DNA from: Acidobacteriaceae bacterium
GTDB taxonomy: Bacteria > Acidobacteriota > Terriglobia > Terriglobales > Acidobacteriaceae
Direction: 5' to 3'
Length of the DNA: 64,000 nucleotides
NCBI GenBank assembly: GCA_030041515.1
Contig: JASHNS010000092.1
Location: forward strand, 1 to 64,000
The translations under genes and the position numbers were made by a program. Below the pieces are notes generated by a model. The model was not told the DNA's origin and did not search any database. It worked only from the letters and a program-made list of their open reading frames with translations. Within the stretch, counting starts at the first letter, position 1. Each line of letters begins with the position of its first letter. Shown here one piece after another: positions 46,845 through 54,707 of this stretch.

Positions 46845-47795
46845 TCAGCCCTCCGTCGCAGCCTCCGCCTGCCGCGCCAGCTCCCGAAATGTCTCTCGCA
46901 GCTCTGGCGGTTCGCGCACCACAATCCGCCGTCCGCAACTCAGCAGCATCGCGGCAAAGAGCTCCAGCCGATCGCGGCCGCAGCGCAGCCGCGTCCCCTC
47001 GCCTTCGGGTTCGGTCGCAATCCGCCATGGAGCGAAGTTGCGCGCCGCTTCCTCCGCAGGCATGTCGATCCAGACGTCAATCTGGTACTCGGACTGCACG
47101 AACGGCATGTGCTCGGCCAGGTATGTGCGAGCGTCGAAGTCCGCCGGGCGGCGAAACCGCTCCGCGCAGAGCTCCAGATCCATCACGCGATCCAGCCGAA
47201 ACGTCCGCGGCGCTTTGCGCATCAGGCAGTAGCCGATCAGGTACCAGCGCCCGTCGGTGTGCAGCGCCCCCCACGGCTCGATCTGCCGCCGCGAGACTCG
47301 ACCATCGTGTGACCGGTACCGAAACCGCACTCTCCGTCCGCTGCGGATTGCCGCTGCTGCGCGCATCAGCGCCTCGACGGACGTGGAGACGACCCACGGA
47401 CCCGGCTCGATGGCGACGACGTCCTCCACCGTGCGCAGGCTTTGCCGCAGCGCTTCCGGCAACACGCGGCTCAGCTTCGTCAGCGCGCCCTCCGTTGCAG
47501 GGGCAAACGCCGCCAGCCCTACCTGGCGCAGCGCGCGCAGGCCGAGTGACAGCGCAAAGGCTTCCTCGTTGGTGAGCAGCAGCGGAGGCAGCCGATACCC
47601 CGGCTTGAGCCGGTAGGCGCCACCGACGCCCCGCGACGACTCGACCGGAATCTTCAGATCCTTGAGCCGCACGATGTAGCGCTGCACGGTGCGCAGGTCG
47701 ACTTCCAGGCGCTCGGCCAGTTCCGCTCCGGTCACGGATTCGCGCGCCTGGAGGATCTCCAGCACCGTCAGCGCGCGCAGAATCGGGTCGTACAT
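46845..47795 (-). CDS. YafY/WYL-domain transcriptional regulator
   Basis: A 316-residue regulator: N-terminal winged helix (ILRALTVLEILQARESVTGAELAERLEVDLRTVQRYIVRL), then a WYL domain with RVRFRYRSHDGRVSRRQIEPWGALHTDGRWYLIGYC and a C-terminal WCX extension. WYL proteins sense ligands or nucleic acid. It is divergent from the DinB-like gene with 97 bases between, so control of that gene is likely. Confidence 0.9.
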   Translation of the reverse strand: MYDPILRALTVLEILQARESVTGAELAERLEVDLRTVQRYIVRLKDLKIPVESSRGVGGAYRLKPGYRLPPLLLTNEEAFALSLGLRALRQVGLAAFAPATEGALTKLSRVLPEALRQSLRTVEDVVAIEPGPWVVSTSVEALMRAAAAIRSGRRVRFRYRSHDGRVSRRQIEPWGALHTDGRWYLIGYCLMRKAPRTFRLDRVMDLELCAERFRRPADFDARTYLAEHMPFVQSEYQIDVWIDMPAEEAARNFAPWRIATEPEGEGTRLRCGRDRLELFAAMLLSCGRRIVVREPPELRETFRELARQAEAATEG

Positions 47796-47821
47796 GCGAT
47801 TTTGAGTCTCGCTCTAATTTA

Positions 47822-47836
47822 CGACAAGTTCTGTCG
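47822..47836. promoter_or_regulatory. possible operator in the WYL regulator / DinB gap
   Basis: CGACA and TGTCG separated by AGTTC, a perfect 5-bp palindrome centred between the divergent starts. Short, so chance is not excluded. Confidence 0.3.
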
Positions 47837-47892
47837 GGAATGCCTCGTACTCTGTTCTCAACCCGAAACGGGGAGATAGGGAGAGAACCAAT

Positions 47893-48387
47893 ATGCCAAC
47901 AGAAACGAAACCGGAACGGAACCTCGCCATCGTCATGACCGCCGATGAACTGCTCAGCCACTGGCAGGGCCACCGCCGGCTCACCCGCCGCACCATCGAA
48001 GCCTTCCCGGAAGACAAGCTGTTTCAGTTCTCCATTGGAGGCATGCGGCCCTTCGCCGACCTGGCCTTCGAGTTCATCAACATGGCCATGCCAATCGTGC
48101 ATGGCGTCGCAACCGGCAAGTGGGAGAAATTTGCGGGCGAGAAGCCAACGACGAAAGCCGGTCTGCTCCAGTTGTGGGACGAACAGACTGCGGCCATCGA
48201 CAAGGCGTTCCCGCAGATCCCGCCGCACCGATTCGCCGAGGTCGACAACGCCTTCGGCATGTACAAAAACACCGGCATTGGGACCATCCAGTACGGCATC
48301 GACAACGAGATTCACCACCGCGGCCAGGGCTACGTGTATCTGCGCGCGCTGGGGATTGAGCCGCCGCATTTCTGGGAGCGGGAGTAG
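47893..48387 (+). CDS. DinB/YfiT-fold protein
   Basis: A 164-residue four-helix DinB-like protein. The metal-binding histidines of the fold appear as LLSHWQGHRRL near residue 22 and DNEIHHRGQGYVYLRALG near residue 140, which is the usual C-terminal signature. DinB-type proteins are metal-dependent enzymes, often thiol transferases; the substrate is not evident. GGGAGAG precedes the ATG. Probably controlled by the divergent WYL regulator. Confidence 0.85.
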   Translation: MPTETKPERNLAIVMTADELLSHWQGHRRLTRRTIEAFPEDKLFQFSIGGMRPFADLAFEFINMAMPIVHGVATGKWEKFAGEKPTTKAGLLQLWDEQTAAIDKAFPQIPPHRFAEVDNAFGMYKNTGIGTIQYGIDNEIHHRGQGYVYLRALGIEPPHFWERE

Positions 48388-48399
48388 CCGTGCACCCGC

Positions 48400-48440
48400 C
48401 CTGTCGTTCAACTGCGGGACGACAAGGGTGGGCACTCCGC
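48400..48440. repeat. dispersed repeat R3, second copy
   Basis: Contains CTGTCGTTC...GGACGACAAGGGTGGGCAC, the reverse complement of the R3 element at 1558-1597 with a few changes. Confidence 0.5.
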
Positions 48441-48500
48441 TATGCCTAATTCCGGCGCCTGCCGGACTGGCGTGTGCTTTCCGGTGATTGTTGAAACCGC

Positions 48501-48580
48501 GGGTCCTTCGACTCGCGGCCTGAACCTGACACCGCGCAAAATCAGCGCGGCAAGTTCGGCTCGCTCGCTCAGGATGACAG
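48501..48580 (-). repeat. dispersed repeat R4, second copy
   Basis: Starts GGGTCCTTCGACTCGCGG and ends GCTCAGGATGACAG, the reverse complement of the R4 ends at 6517-6577, with an inner palindrome ACCGCGCAAAATCAGCGCGG. It fills most of the gap before tdh. Confidence 0.5.
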
Positions 48581-48666
48581 TTCTTCCCTGATTGGAAAGA
48601 AGCCGCGTCCTGGCGAGCTCCGCTCCCGGTTGCTGTACCGTAATAAAGGAATCCGAGGAGCTGTCC

Positions 48667-49698
48667 ATGCGTGCTCTCGTCAAGGCTCGCGCCGAGCGCG
48701 GGCTGTGGCTCGAAGATGTGCCCGAACCTGAATACGGCATCAACGATGTGCTCATCCGTGTGCGCCGCACCGGCATCTGCGGCACCGACGTCCACATTTA
48801 CCAGTGGGACGAGTGGGCGCAGCAGACCATCCCCGTGCCCATGGTTATCGGCCACGAGTTCGTCGGCGAAATCGCCGCGGTCGGCTCTAACGTCTCCGAC
48901 TTCCACGTCGGCGACCTGGTCTCGGGCGAGGGCCACGTGACCTGCGGACGCTGCCGCAACTGTCTCGCCGGCCGTCGGCACCTCTGCGCGAACACCTCCG
49001 GCGTCGGCGTCAACCGCCCCGGCGCTTTCGCCGAATACATCGCGCTCCCGATGACGAACATCTGGCGCCATCATGCCGGCGTTCCCGAGGAGATCGCCGC
49101 GATCTTCGATCCCTTCGGCAACGCCGTTCACACTGCGCTGGCCTTCCCGGTCCTCGGCGAGGACGTCCTGATCTCCGGTGCGGGACCGATCGGCCTGATG
49201 GCCATCCCCATCGTGCGCTTCGCCGGCGCACGCTACGTGGTGGCGACGGACCTGAACCCCTTTCGACTGGAGCTGGCCCGCAAAATGGGCGCCACGCTGG
49301 CGGTCGATCCACGGGAAACGCCGGTGGCGCAGGTGCAGAAGCAGCTGGGCATGGCGGAGGGCTTCGACGTGGGCCTTGAAATGTCCGGCAGCCGCGCCGC
49401 GTTTGTCGAAATGATCGACAACATGGCCCACGGCGGGCGCATCGCCATGCTCGGCATCCCGGCCAAACCCATGGAGATCGACTGGCGCAAGGTCATCTTC
49501 AACATGCTGACGATCCGCGGCATCTACGGCCGCGAGATGTACGAGACCTGGTACAAGATGTCCGTGCTGGTGACCTCGGGCGTGGACATCTCGCCGGTGA
49601 TCACGCACCGCTTCAGCTACAGGGAGTACGAGAAGGGCTTCGAGGCGATGATCGGCGGACAGACGGGGAAGGTGATTCTGGACTGGACGAAGATCTGA
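48667..49698 (+). CDS. tdh: L-threonine 3-dehydrogenase
   Basis: Zinc alcohol-dehydrogenase-fold enzyme oxidising threonine to 2-amino-3-ketobutyrate. The 343-residue product has the catalytic zinc motif [18 protein letters not shown] and GHEFVGEI, the structural zinc cluster [15 protein letters not shown] and the NAD-binding [23 protein letters not shown] is typical of Tdh. GAGGAG precedes the ATG. The usual partner kbl is not in the window. Confidence 0.94.
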   Translation: MRALVKARAERGLWLEDVPEPEYGINDVLIRVRRTGICGTDVHIYQWDEWAQQTIPVPMVIGHEFVGEIAAVGSNVSDFHVGDLVSGEGHVTCGRCRNCLAGRRHLCANTSGVGVNRPGAFAEYIALPMTNIWRHHAGVPEEIAAIFDPFGNAVHTALAFPVLGEDVLISGAGPIGLMAIPIVRFAGARYVVATDLNPFRLELARKMGATLAVDPRETPVAQVQKQLGMAEGFDVGLEMSGSRAAFVEMIDNMAHGGRIAMLGIPAKPMEIDWRKVIFNMLTIRGIYGREMYETWYKMSVLVTSGVDISPVITHRFSYREYEKGFEAMIGGQTGKVILDWTKI

Positions 49699-49719
49699 CC
49701 ACCGGTCCCTGTTCGCTGA

Positions 49720-50975
49720 TCACTGACTTCCGGGATCCTGCAGCCGGCCCAGGAAGAGAATCTCGCCGCTGCGCGTGCCGCGGATGAGGAACAGGAAAGG
49801 GTGGTCGGCGCGGAAGACGATCGGCGGCTCCGGCACCCGCATCGCCGTCGCCACCATGATGGTGGACGTGGCCGCGGCTGCCTCCGTGCCCTGCTCGTTC
49901 ACGTCGATGAACGCCTTGTGAATCGCGGCCGAGAGGGTCAGGTCGCGCTTGCCGGTCATGCCGGAAAAGTCGGCTGTCCCGCTGAAGGCCTGGGGCATGC
50001 CCATGGCGGCCAGCGTGCTGCTCAGCTCGAACTGCTGGGTCATGGTGAAGCGGGGGAAGGTCACGATGACTTTCTCGGCCGGTGCCAGCCTCCCGATCCA
50101 TAAACGCGCGTTCGCCGCGGTGAACTGCTCTTCGAGCGCGGGCAGACCATCTTTCTGCTTCGGCAGCAGGACGATCATGGCCAGTTCGTTGCCCTTGTAC
50201 GGGAGCTCCAGCTCCTGAAAGCTGCCGCCGTCGTAGTACGAATACTCGCCGCTTCGGTGCATCAGGGGCGTCTTTGCCGTCTGTCCGCTGGAGAGATAGA
50301 AGTCCTCGTCCCGGGTCGCGTTGGCGAGGAACTGATCCTGCCATGTCCCCTTGAATGATCCTGCCATGTCCCCTTGAAGTAGATGGCGTTGGTCAGGACC
50401 AGGCGCGTCGACGGCTGCAGTACGCCTGGGCCGATCAGATTCCGGATGCGGTTGTTGGTTTCCTGGGCGACCCACCGGTTGATCGTGCCGCGCACCGCTT
50501 CGGGCGCATGCTCGAAGTCGACGGGGTGGAAGGCGGCGCCGTAGTCGTCGTGCATCAGCTTCGTGAAGCTGGGCAGGAACTGCTCGTCCTGCTCCGCCCA
50601 AAGAGCGTCGGCCACGCGCAGCTCGTAGTCCGGGTGCGCCTCGTTCATCGAGGCAAGCAGCGCGCCCGTGGCCGGGTGCAGTTGGTCCGGCGGCAGCGTG
50701 AAGTGGAAGACCTGCTGCATCTGGGCCGCCGTCTGGCCGCGCGCGCCGGCATACGCCATGGCGAACGCGGTGGAAATGCTCTGCGGCGAGAAAAACAAGT
50801 TGCCGGGCCGCGCGCGGAGGTGACTATAAAGGTCTACGGCAAAGGCGTTATTGCCTTGGCTGAGGGCTGCCTGATCGGCGGCCGGAACCGCCGTTTGGGC
50901 GACGAGGCCCACAGAGCAAATGAGAACCCCGAGAACGGCGACCGCAACCTCTCCCCGTCGACAGGCAAAGTTCAT
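49720..50975 (-). pseudogene. serpin, disrupted by a 23-bp tandem duplication
   Basis: Exported serine-protease-inhibitor-like gene. The first frame (from 50975, signal MNFACRRGEVAVAVLG...VAQ) runs through NLFFSPQSISTAFAMAYAGA and LVLTNAIYFKGTWQD, then goes out of frame. The second frame resumes FKGTWQDQFLANATRDEDFY and continues to the stop, with an inhibitory hinge EQGTEAAAAT and FRADHPFLFLIRGT. The break is exactly a duplicated 23-bp unit at 50333-50378; removing one copy restores one continuous frame of about 410 codons. Either a recent inactivation or a reversible slipped-strand switch; an assembly error is also possible. Confidence 0.85.
50333..50378. repeat. 23-bp perfect tandem duplication inside the serpin gene
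   Basis: Two adjacent identical units beginning TGATCCTGCCATGTCCCC (50333-50355 and 50356-50378). The 23-nt length shifts the reading frame. Confidence 0.95.
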
Positions 50976-51065
50976 GGATCCTCCACTCGTCGTTCACACA
51001 GAATCTACGCCGTCCCGCGGGATTGGTGAGCGTCCAACCGGGTTGATTTCGCCGGATCGAAAGGA

Positions 51066-51902
51066 TCAGGCGCCAGGGTCGAGCCTTTTGAGCACCCAGG
51101 CCTTGGCTGCCTGGACGGCCTCCGCCGGCCCATCGCCCATAATCAGGCGGCAGAGCAGCGCAGAAGAGAAAGCGCAGCCGGTCCCATGCTCACCGTGGAT
51201 GCCGCGCGCCTCGACGCGCTGCCCGGGAAACCAGGTCTCCTGCCCGCTGGCTTCCAGCAGATAATCGTTGGGCGGGTCGAGATGGCCGCCGGTCACAACG
51301 ACGTTGAGACCATTAGTACGTTCCAAAAGTACCCTGGCCTGGCTCTGAACGGCGTTTCGGTCCGGAACGGGCCGCCCGGTCAGGGCGGCCAACTCCCCCA
51401 CGTTTGGGGTGACCCAGCCGACCAGCGGCAGCAAATCCATCCTCAGGTTTTCCACAGCCGGGGCCGAGAGCAGCTCCTCCCCGGAGCTGGACCGTAGTAC
51501 CGGATCGAGCACTACCCTCCCCCGGGCGACCCCGACCCGCCGGAGAAACTCCGCGACTACGCCGAGGATCTCCGCGTTCGCCAGCATCCCGATCTTGACC
51601 CCCGCCAAAGGTCCGTCGGAAGCCAGGGAGTCGAGGGTACGGCGCAGCAGGTCGCCGTGGACCCACTCCACGGCGGTCACGCCTCGCGCCGTCTGCACGG
51701 TAAGCGCTGTAATCGCGGAGACTCCATTAAACCCATGATTCCAGAAAGTTTGAAGGTCGGCAGTGATCCCAGCGCCCGAGGACGGATCGAAGCCGGCGAT
51801 GGCGAGGAGGACCGGGGCTCCCTCCGGTCGAGGCAACCCTTCGCCTTGGGCAGAATCCGCTCCCGTTTTGGGCTGGGCGGCGCGCGTCCCCATGCCAGAC
51901 AT
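51066..51902 (-). CDS. thiD: hydroxymethylpyrimidine/phosphomethylpyrimidine kinase
   Basis: Ribokinase-fold kinase that phosphorylates HMP and HMP-P for thiamine synthesis. The 278-residue product has LLAIAGFDPSSGAGITADLQTF, VVLDPVLRSSSGEELL, WVTPNVGELAALTG and the anion-hole motif HGEHGTGCAFSSAL near the C-terminus. The start MSGMGTRAAQ at 51902 has AAGG five bases upstream; a longer frame to 52019 reads the leader. About 40 residues of N-terminal extension precede the core. A hairpin with a U-tract lies in its leader. Confidence 0.92.
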   Translation of the reverse strand: MSGMGTRAAQPKTGADSAQGEGLPRPEGAPVLLAIAGFDPSSGAGITADLQTFWNHGFNGVSAITALTVQTARGVTAVEWVHGDLLRRTLDSLASDGPLAGVKIGMLANAEILGVVAEFLRRVGVARGRVVLDPVLRSSSGEELLSAPAVENLRMDLLPLVGWVTPNVGELAALTGRPVPDRNAVQSQARVLLERTNGLNVVVTGGHLDPPNDYLLEASGQETWFPGQRVEARGIHGEHGTGCAFSSALLCRLIMGDGPAEAVQAAKAWVLKRLDPGA

Positions 51903-51964
51903 CGTACCTTGTAGGTCTTCCTGTTCGTTGGGCGGCCGCGATGTTGCGGGGAAGATCGATGCTG

Positions 51965-51998
51965 AAAAAGGTAACCCTTTAGCCGCCGAAGGGCTACC
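51965..51998 (-). terminator. attenuator-like hairpin with U-tract in the thiD leader
   Basis: On the minus strand GGTAGCCCTT pairs with AAGGGTTACC (one G-U) across a 9-nt loop and is directly followed by TTTTT, about 60 bases upstream of the thiD start. The A/T-rich block near 52025-52050 could supply the promoter. No TPP (THI-box) consensus such as CTGAGA is present, so any ligand is unknown. Confidence 0.55.
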
Positions 51999-52051
51999 AC
52001 AGACCGTGCGGGATCGCAAGGGAAGTTAGGCAAATAAATATAGTATTTTGT

Positions 52052-52080
52052 TTGACTTAGCCGTGCCACATTCCTACAAT
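52052..52080 (+). promoter_or_regulatory. promoter of the rlpA-like gene
   Basis: TTGACT (52052-52057), a 17-nt spacer and TACAAT (52075-52080). The transcript would begin a few bases before AGGAGG (52087-52092), giving a very short leader. Confidence 0.8.
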
Positions 52081-52095
52081 TTTTGAAGGAGGATT

Positions 52096-52596
52096 ATGAA
52101 CGCTATCCGAAGATCCGATAACGCGAAGCGTCCTCGACGCAGAATTACCATCATCGGTGGTTTGCTCGCAGTTTTGGTTGGCATCGCCGGTGCGCAGACC
52201 GCGTCCCCGGTCGACCACGTTCGCCCTGCCCCCGCGGTGCGACACCACCACTGGTACGAGTTCGGTATCGCGTCCTGGTACGGCAAGTTCTTTCAGGGAC
52301 GAACCACCGCCAGCGGCGAACCCTACAACCAGAATGCGATGACCTGTGCGCAGCGCAGCCTGCCGCTCGGGTCGCTTCTGCGGGTCACCAATCTCCGCAA
52401 TAACCGGTCGGTCGTCGTCCGCGTCAATGATCGCGGCCCCGTACCGCAGGACCGGGTCATCGATCTCTCCCGCGCCGCCGCCGAGCGGCTGGGCTTCAGC
52501 CATAAGGGACTGGCTCCGGTAAAGATCGAGCTTCTCCAGACCGGTTCCGAACGACCTGTCGAAACGGCCGAGCTGAATCAGCCAGCCAGCCGCTGA
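52096..52596 (+). CDS. RlpA-like double-psi beta-barrel protein
   Basis: A 166-residue exported protein of the septal-ring RlpA type. An N-terminal membrane anchor/signal (ITIIGGLLAVLVGIAGAQ) is followed by the double-psi barrel: GIASWYGKFFQGRTTASGE, AQRSLPLGSLLRVTN and VVRVNDRGPVPQDRVIDLSRAAAERLGF. The His and Asp of this barrel are those used by lytic transglycosylase RlpA on naked glycan strands. No SPOR domain is present. AGGAGG is ideally placed. Confidence 0.88.
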   Translation: MNAIRRSDNAKRPRRRITIIGGLLAVLVGIAGAQTASPVDHVRPAPAVRHHHWYEFGIASWYGKFFQGRTTASGEPYNQNAMTCAQRSLPLGSLLRVTNLRNNRSVVVRVNDRGPVPQDRVIDLSRAAAERLGFSHKGLAPVKIELLQTGSERPVETAELNQPASR

Positions 52597-52681
52597 TCCC
52601 CCCATTTCATCCGAATCCTGAAATCCAACCGCCGCGCGGCGTAACGCTGCTCGCTGGGTTTTTTGGATGCGGAGGATCCCG

Positions 52682-52704
52682 GCGCCGCGGTTTTTCCGCG
52701 GCGC
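52682..52704. other. GC-rich hairpin upstream of pyrF
   Basis: GCGCCGCGG and CCGCGGCGC pair across a TTTTT loop, 31 bases before the pyrF start, in the gap after the rlpA-like gene. It could be a terminator without a U-tract or a leader element. Confidence 0.4.
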
Positions 52705-52734
52705 GCGGCCATGGGCCTGTGCCACCATGGAAAC

Positions 52735-53445
52735 ATGGAGCCAACACTGGATCCCAGGCTGATCGTCGCTCTGGACTTCCCGGAGGCGGGCCCGGCGCTC
52801 GATCTTGCCGACCGGCTGACGGGCCGCTGCGGCTGGTTCAAGGTAGGGCTGGAGCTTTACCTGGCGGAGGGCAATGCGATCCTCCATGAGCTGCGCCAAC
52901 GAGGATTCTCGGTCTTCCTCGACCTCAAGCTGCACGACATCCCCAATACCGTCGCGCGGGCGGTGCGGTCGGTGGCGGAGACCGGGGCGGAGCTGCTGAC
53001 GGTTCACGCTTCGGGTGGTCCGGCGATGCTGGCGGCGGCGGTCGAGGCCGCGGCCGTCACGAACGGGCCGAAGCTCCTGGCCGTAACCGTGTTGACGAGC
53101 ATGGACCGGGCACAGCTGGCGGCGACAGGGGTGGCCGATGCACCGGCAGACCAGGTTTTGCGCCTGGCCGAAATGGCGGCGGCTTCCGGGATTTCAGGAT
53201 TCGTGGCCAGCGCCGAGGAAGTGGCGACGCTGCGGCGGAAGCTGCCTTCGGCGGTCCTCGTCATTCCGGGAATTCGGCCGGCGGGCGCGGCGATCGGGGA
53301 CCAGAAGCGCACGGCGACCCCGGCGGCGGCGCTGGCTGCCGGAGCCGATTACCTGGTGGTCGGGCGCCCCATCACCCAGGCTGCCGATCCCGCCGCCGCG
53401 GCAAGGGCGATCCTGGAAGAGATGCAGGGCGTGCCGGCGGGCTGA
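52735..53445 (+). CDS. pyrF: orotidine 5'-phosphate decarboxylase
   Basis: Final step of UMP synthesis. The 236-residue TIM barrel has LIVALDFPEAG, WFKVGLELYLAEG, the catalytic DLKLHDIPNTV (Asp-x-Lys...Asp), LLTVHASGG, VIPGIRPAG and ADYLVVGRPITQA. Start MEPTLDPRL; in-frame ATGs further upstream read the hairpin region. No other pyr gene is adjacent. Confidence 0.95.
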   Translation: MEPTLDPRLIVALDFPEAGPALDLADRLTGRCGWFKVGLELYLAEGNAILHELRQRGFSVFLDLKLHDIPNTVARAVRSVAETGAELLTVHASGGPAMLAAAVEAAAVTNGPKLLAVTVLTSMDRAQLAATGVADAPADQVLRLAEMAAASGISGFVASAEEVATLRRKLPSAVLVIPGIRPAGAAIGDQKRTATPAAALAAGADYLVVGRPITQAADPAAAARAILEEMQGVPAG

Positions 53446-53520
53446 GGGCCTGGCCTTTGGCCTGGTCTGCCAATCGAACGCGCGAAGCGCCTTCGCACGT
53501 CCGGCCAGGACCCCGTCCGG

Positions 53521-54078
53521 TCAGGACTTCCATTTAATGTTGCAGCCGATGCTCGGCTTTTGGTCCGGCGCAACAGGGCGTCCGGCGACCAGAGCGTCCA
53601 GCGCCGCGCGGAGATCCTTGCCCGTGACCGGGGTTCCGTTGCCGGGACGGCTGGCGTCGAGCTGGCCGCGGTACGCGAGCTTCTTCTGGCCGTCGAAGAG
53701 GAAGAAGTCGGGCGTGCAGGTGGCGTCGTAGGCGCGAGCGACTTCCTGGGTCTCGTCGTAGAGGTACGGGAAGACGAAGCCGACGCGCTTCGCCTGCGCG
53801 GCCAGACCCTCGGGCGAGTCGTCGGGGTAGTTGTCGGCGTCGTTGGAGCTGATCGCGACAATGCCGATGCCGGACTTCTGATAATCGCGGCCGATCCTGG
53901 CCAGCTCCTGCTCGACGTGCTTCACGAACGGGCAGTGGGTACAAATGAACATGACCAGCAGGCCTTTTGGACCGGCGAGCGAGTCGACGGAGTGTGTCCT
54001 GCCGTCGCGAACGTCCTTCAGGGAAAAAGCCGGGGCCGCAGTACCCAGCGCAAGCATGGCGGATTCCGTAGCTGCCAT
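53521..54078 (-). CDS. thioredoxin-fold (AhpC/TSA-type) protein
   Basis: A 185-residue cytoplasmic protein of the redoxin type. ML-LGTAAPAFSLKDV opens the fold, FICTHCPFVKHVE carries the CxxC redox pair near residues 46-49, and FPYLYDETQEVARAYDATCTPDFFLFD contains the cis-Pro loop with a further Cys. No signal peptide is present. GGGAGG precedes the ATG. Similar proteins are common in Acidobacteria; partners are unknown. Confidence 0.88.
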   Translation of the reverse strand: MAATESAMLALGTAAPAFSLKDVRDGRTHSVDSLAGPKGLLVMFICTHCPFVKHVEQELARIGRDYQKSGIGIVAISSNDADNYPDDSPEGLAAQAKRVGFVFPYLYDETQEVARAYDATCTPDFFLFDGQKKLAYRGQLDASRPGNGTPVTGKDLRAALDALVAGRPVAPDQKPSIGCNIKWKS

Positions 54079-54150
54079 GAAAAATCCTCCCGCTCCAGAT
54101 TAGAGCAAGGCCGGGGACCGGGGGTCGCAGAGAATGGCAGCGCCCAGAGG

Positions 54151-54171
54151 CTTTGTATCAGGGCACGACTC
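54151..54171 (+). repeat. R2 repeat fragment
   Basis: CTTTGTATCAGGGCACGACT, the left part of the R2 consensus, followed by an R4-like fragment CCTGAGCGAGCGGAGCGAGT. Confidence 0.5.
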
Positions 54172-54247
54172 TTAGCCTGCCCTGAGCGAGCGGAGCGAGT
54201 CGAAGGGTGCCGCTGCAACCGCCCGCGCTCTCAGGCTTCAGCCTCCG

Positions 54248-54491
54248 CGCCTTGTATCAGGGCATGACTTCAGTCGTGCCGTAACCGGCGCAAAAAAGGT
54301 CCGGCTTTAGCCGCTGAGAAAGGCTTTCCCTCCGCGAGGTCAGCCACACCCTTTTCGCCAAGACGGATCCGGGGGTAACGTACCCTCGTCGCCTGCGCTC
54401 GTTCCGCCTGCGCCGACAGCCTGCGGGAGCAAGGAAGGCGCCTGCGGCGCGTCTTTACGGCACGACTGAAGTCATGCCCTGATACAAGGCG
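54248..54491. mobile_element. MITE-like element with 37-bp perfect terminal inverted repeats
   Basis: The ends, 54248-54284 and 54455-54491, are exact reverse complements over 37 bases, beginning CGCCTTGTATCAGGGCATGA and ending CAGTCGTGCCGTAA. Each end is itself partly palindromic (GACTTCAGTC). The 170-bp interior is GC-rich with no gene. No transposase in the window obviously recognises these ends. Same sequence family as the R2 solo copies. Confidence 0.65.
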
Positions 54492-54657
54492 TAGGGTGGC
54501 GTAGCGAACTGTCGCGGAGCCCCGCGAAGCGCAAGGCGGCGAAGAAGAACGGAAAACTGGGCGGGCAGCCGAGAAAGCGGGTGGCGTAGCTTTGCGCGGT
54601 CGGCTGCGGCGCTCCGCTCTGCGGCAGCAACGAAATGTCTGCGGCGCGGCTTTTTGA

Positions 54658-54688
54658 GGCACGACCGGTCGTGCCCTGATACGAAGCC
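54658..54688 (-). repeat. R2 repeat copy
   Basis: GGCACGACCGGTCGTGCC (a perfect palindrome) followed by CTGATACGAAG, about 20 bases beyond the TcmP stop. Confidence 0.6.
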
Positions 54689-54707
54689 CGGTACCGAGAA
54701 CCGCGCA

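Noticed and set aside
47077-49608. 843-codon minus-strand frame across the WYL, DinB and tdh genes
   Set aside because: Crosses three well-supported genes in other frames and has shadow-type composition.
51903-52047. TPP riboswitch upstream of thiD
   Set aside because: No CTGAGA or other THI-box consensus on the minus strand; only a hairpin with a U-tract is supported.
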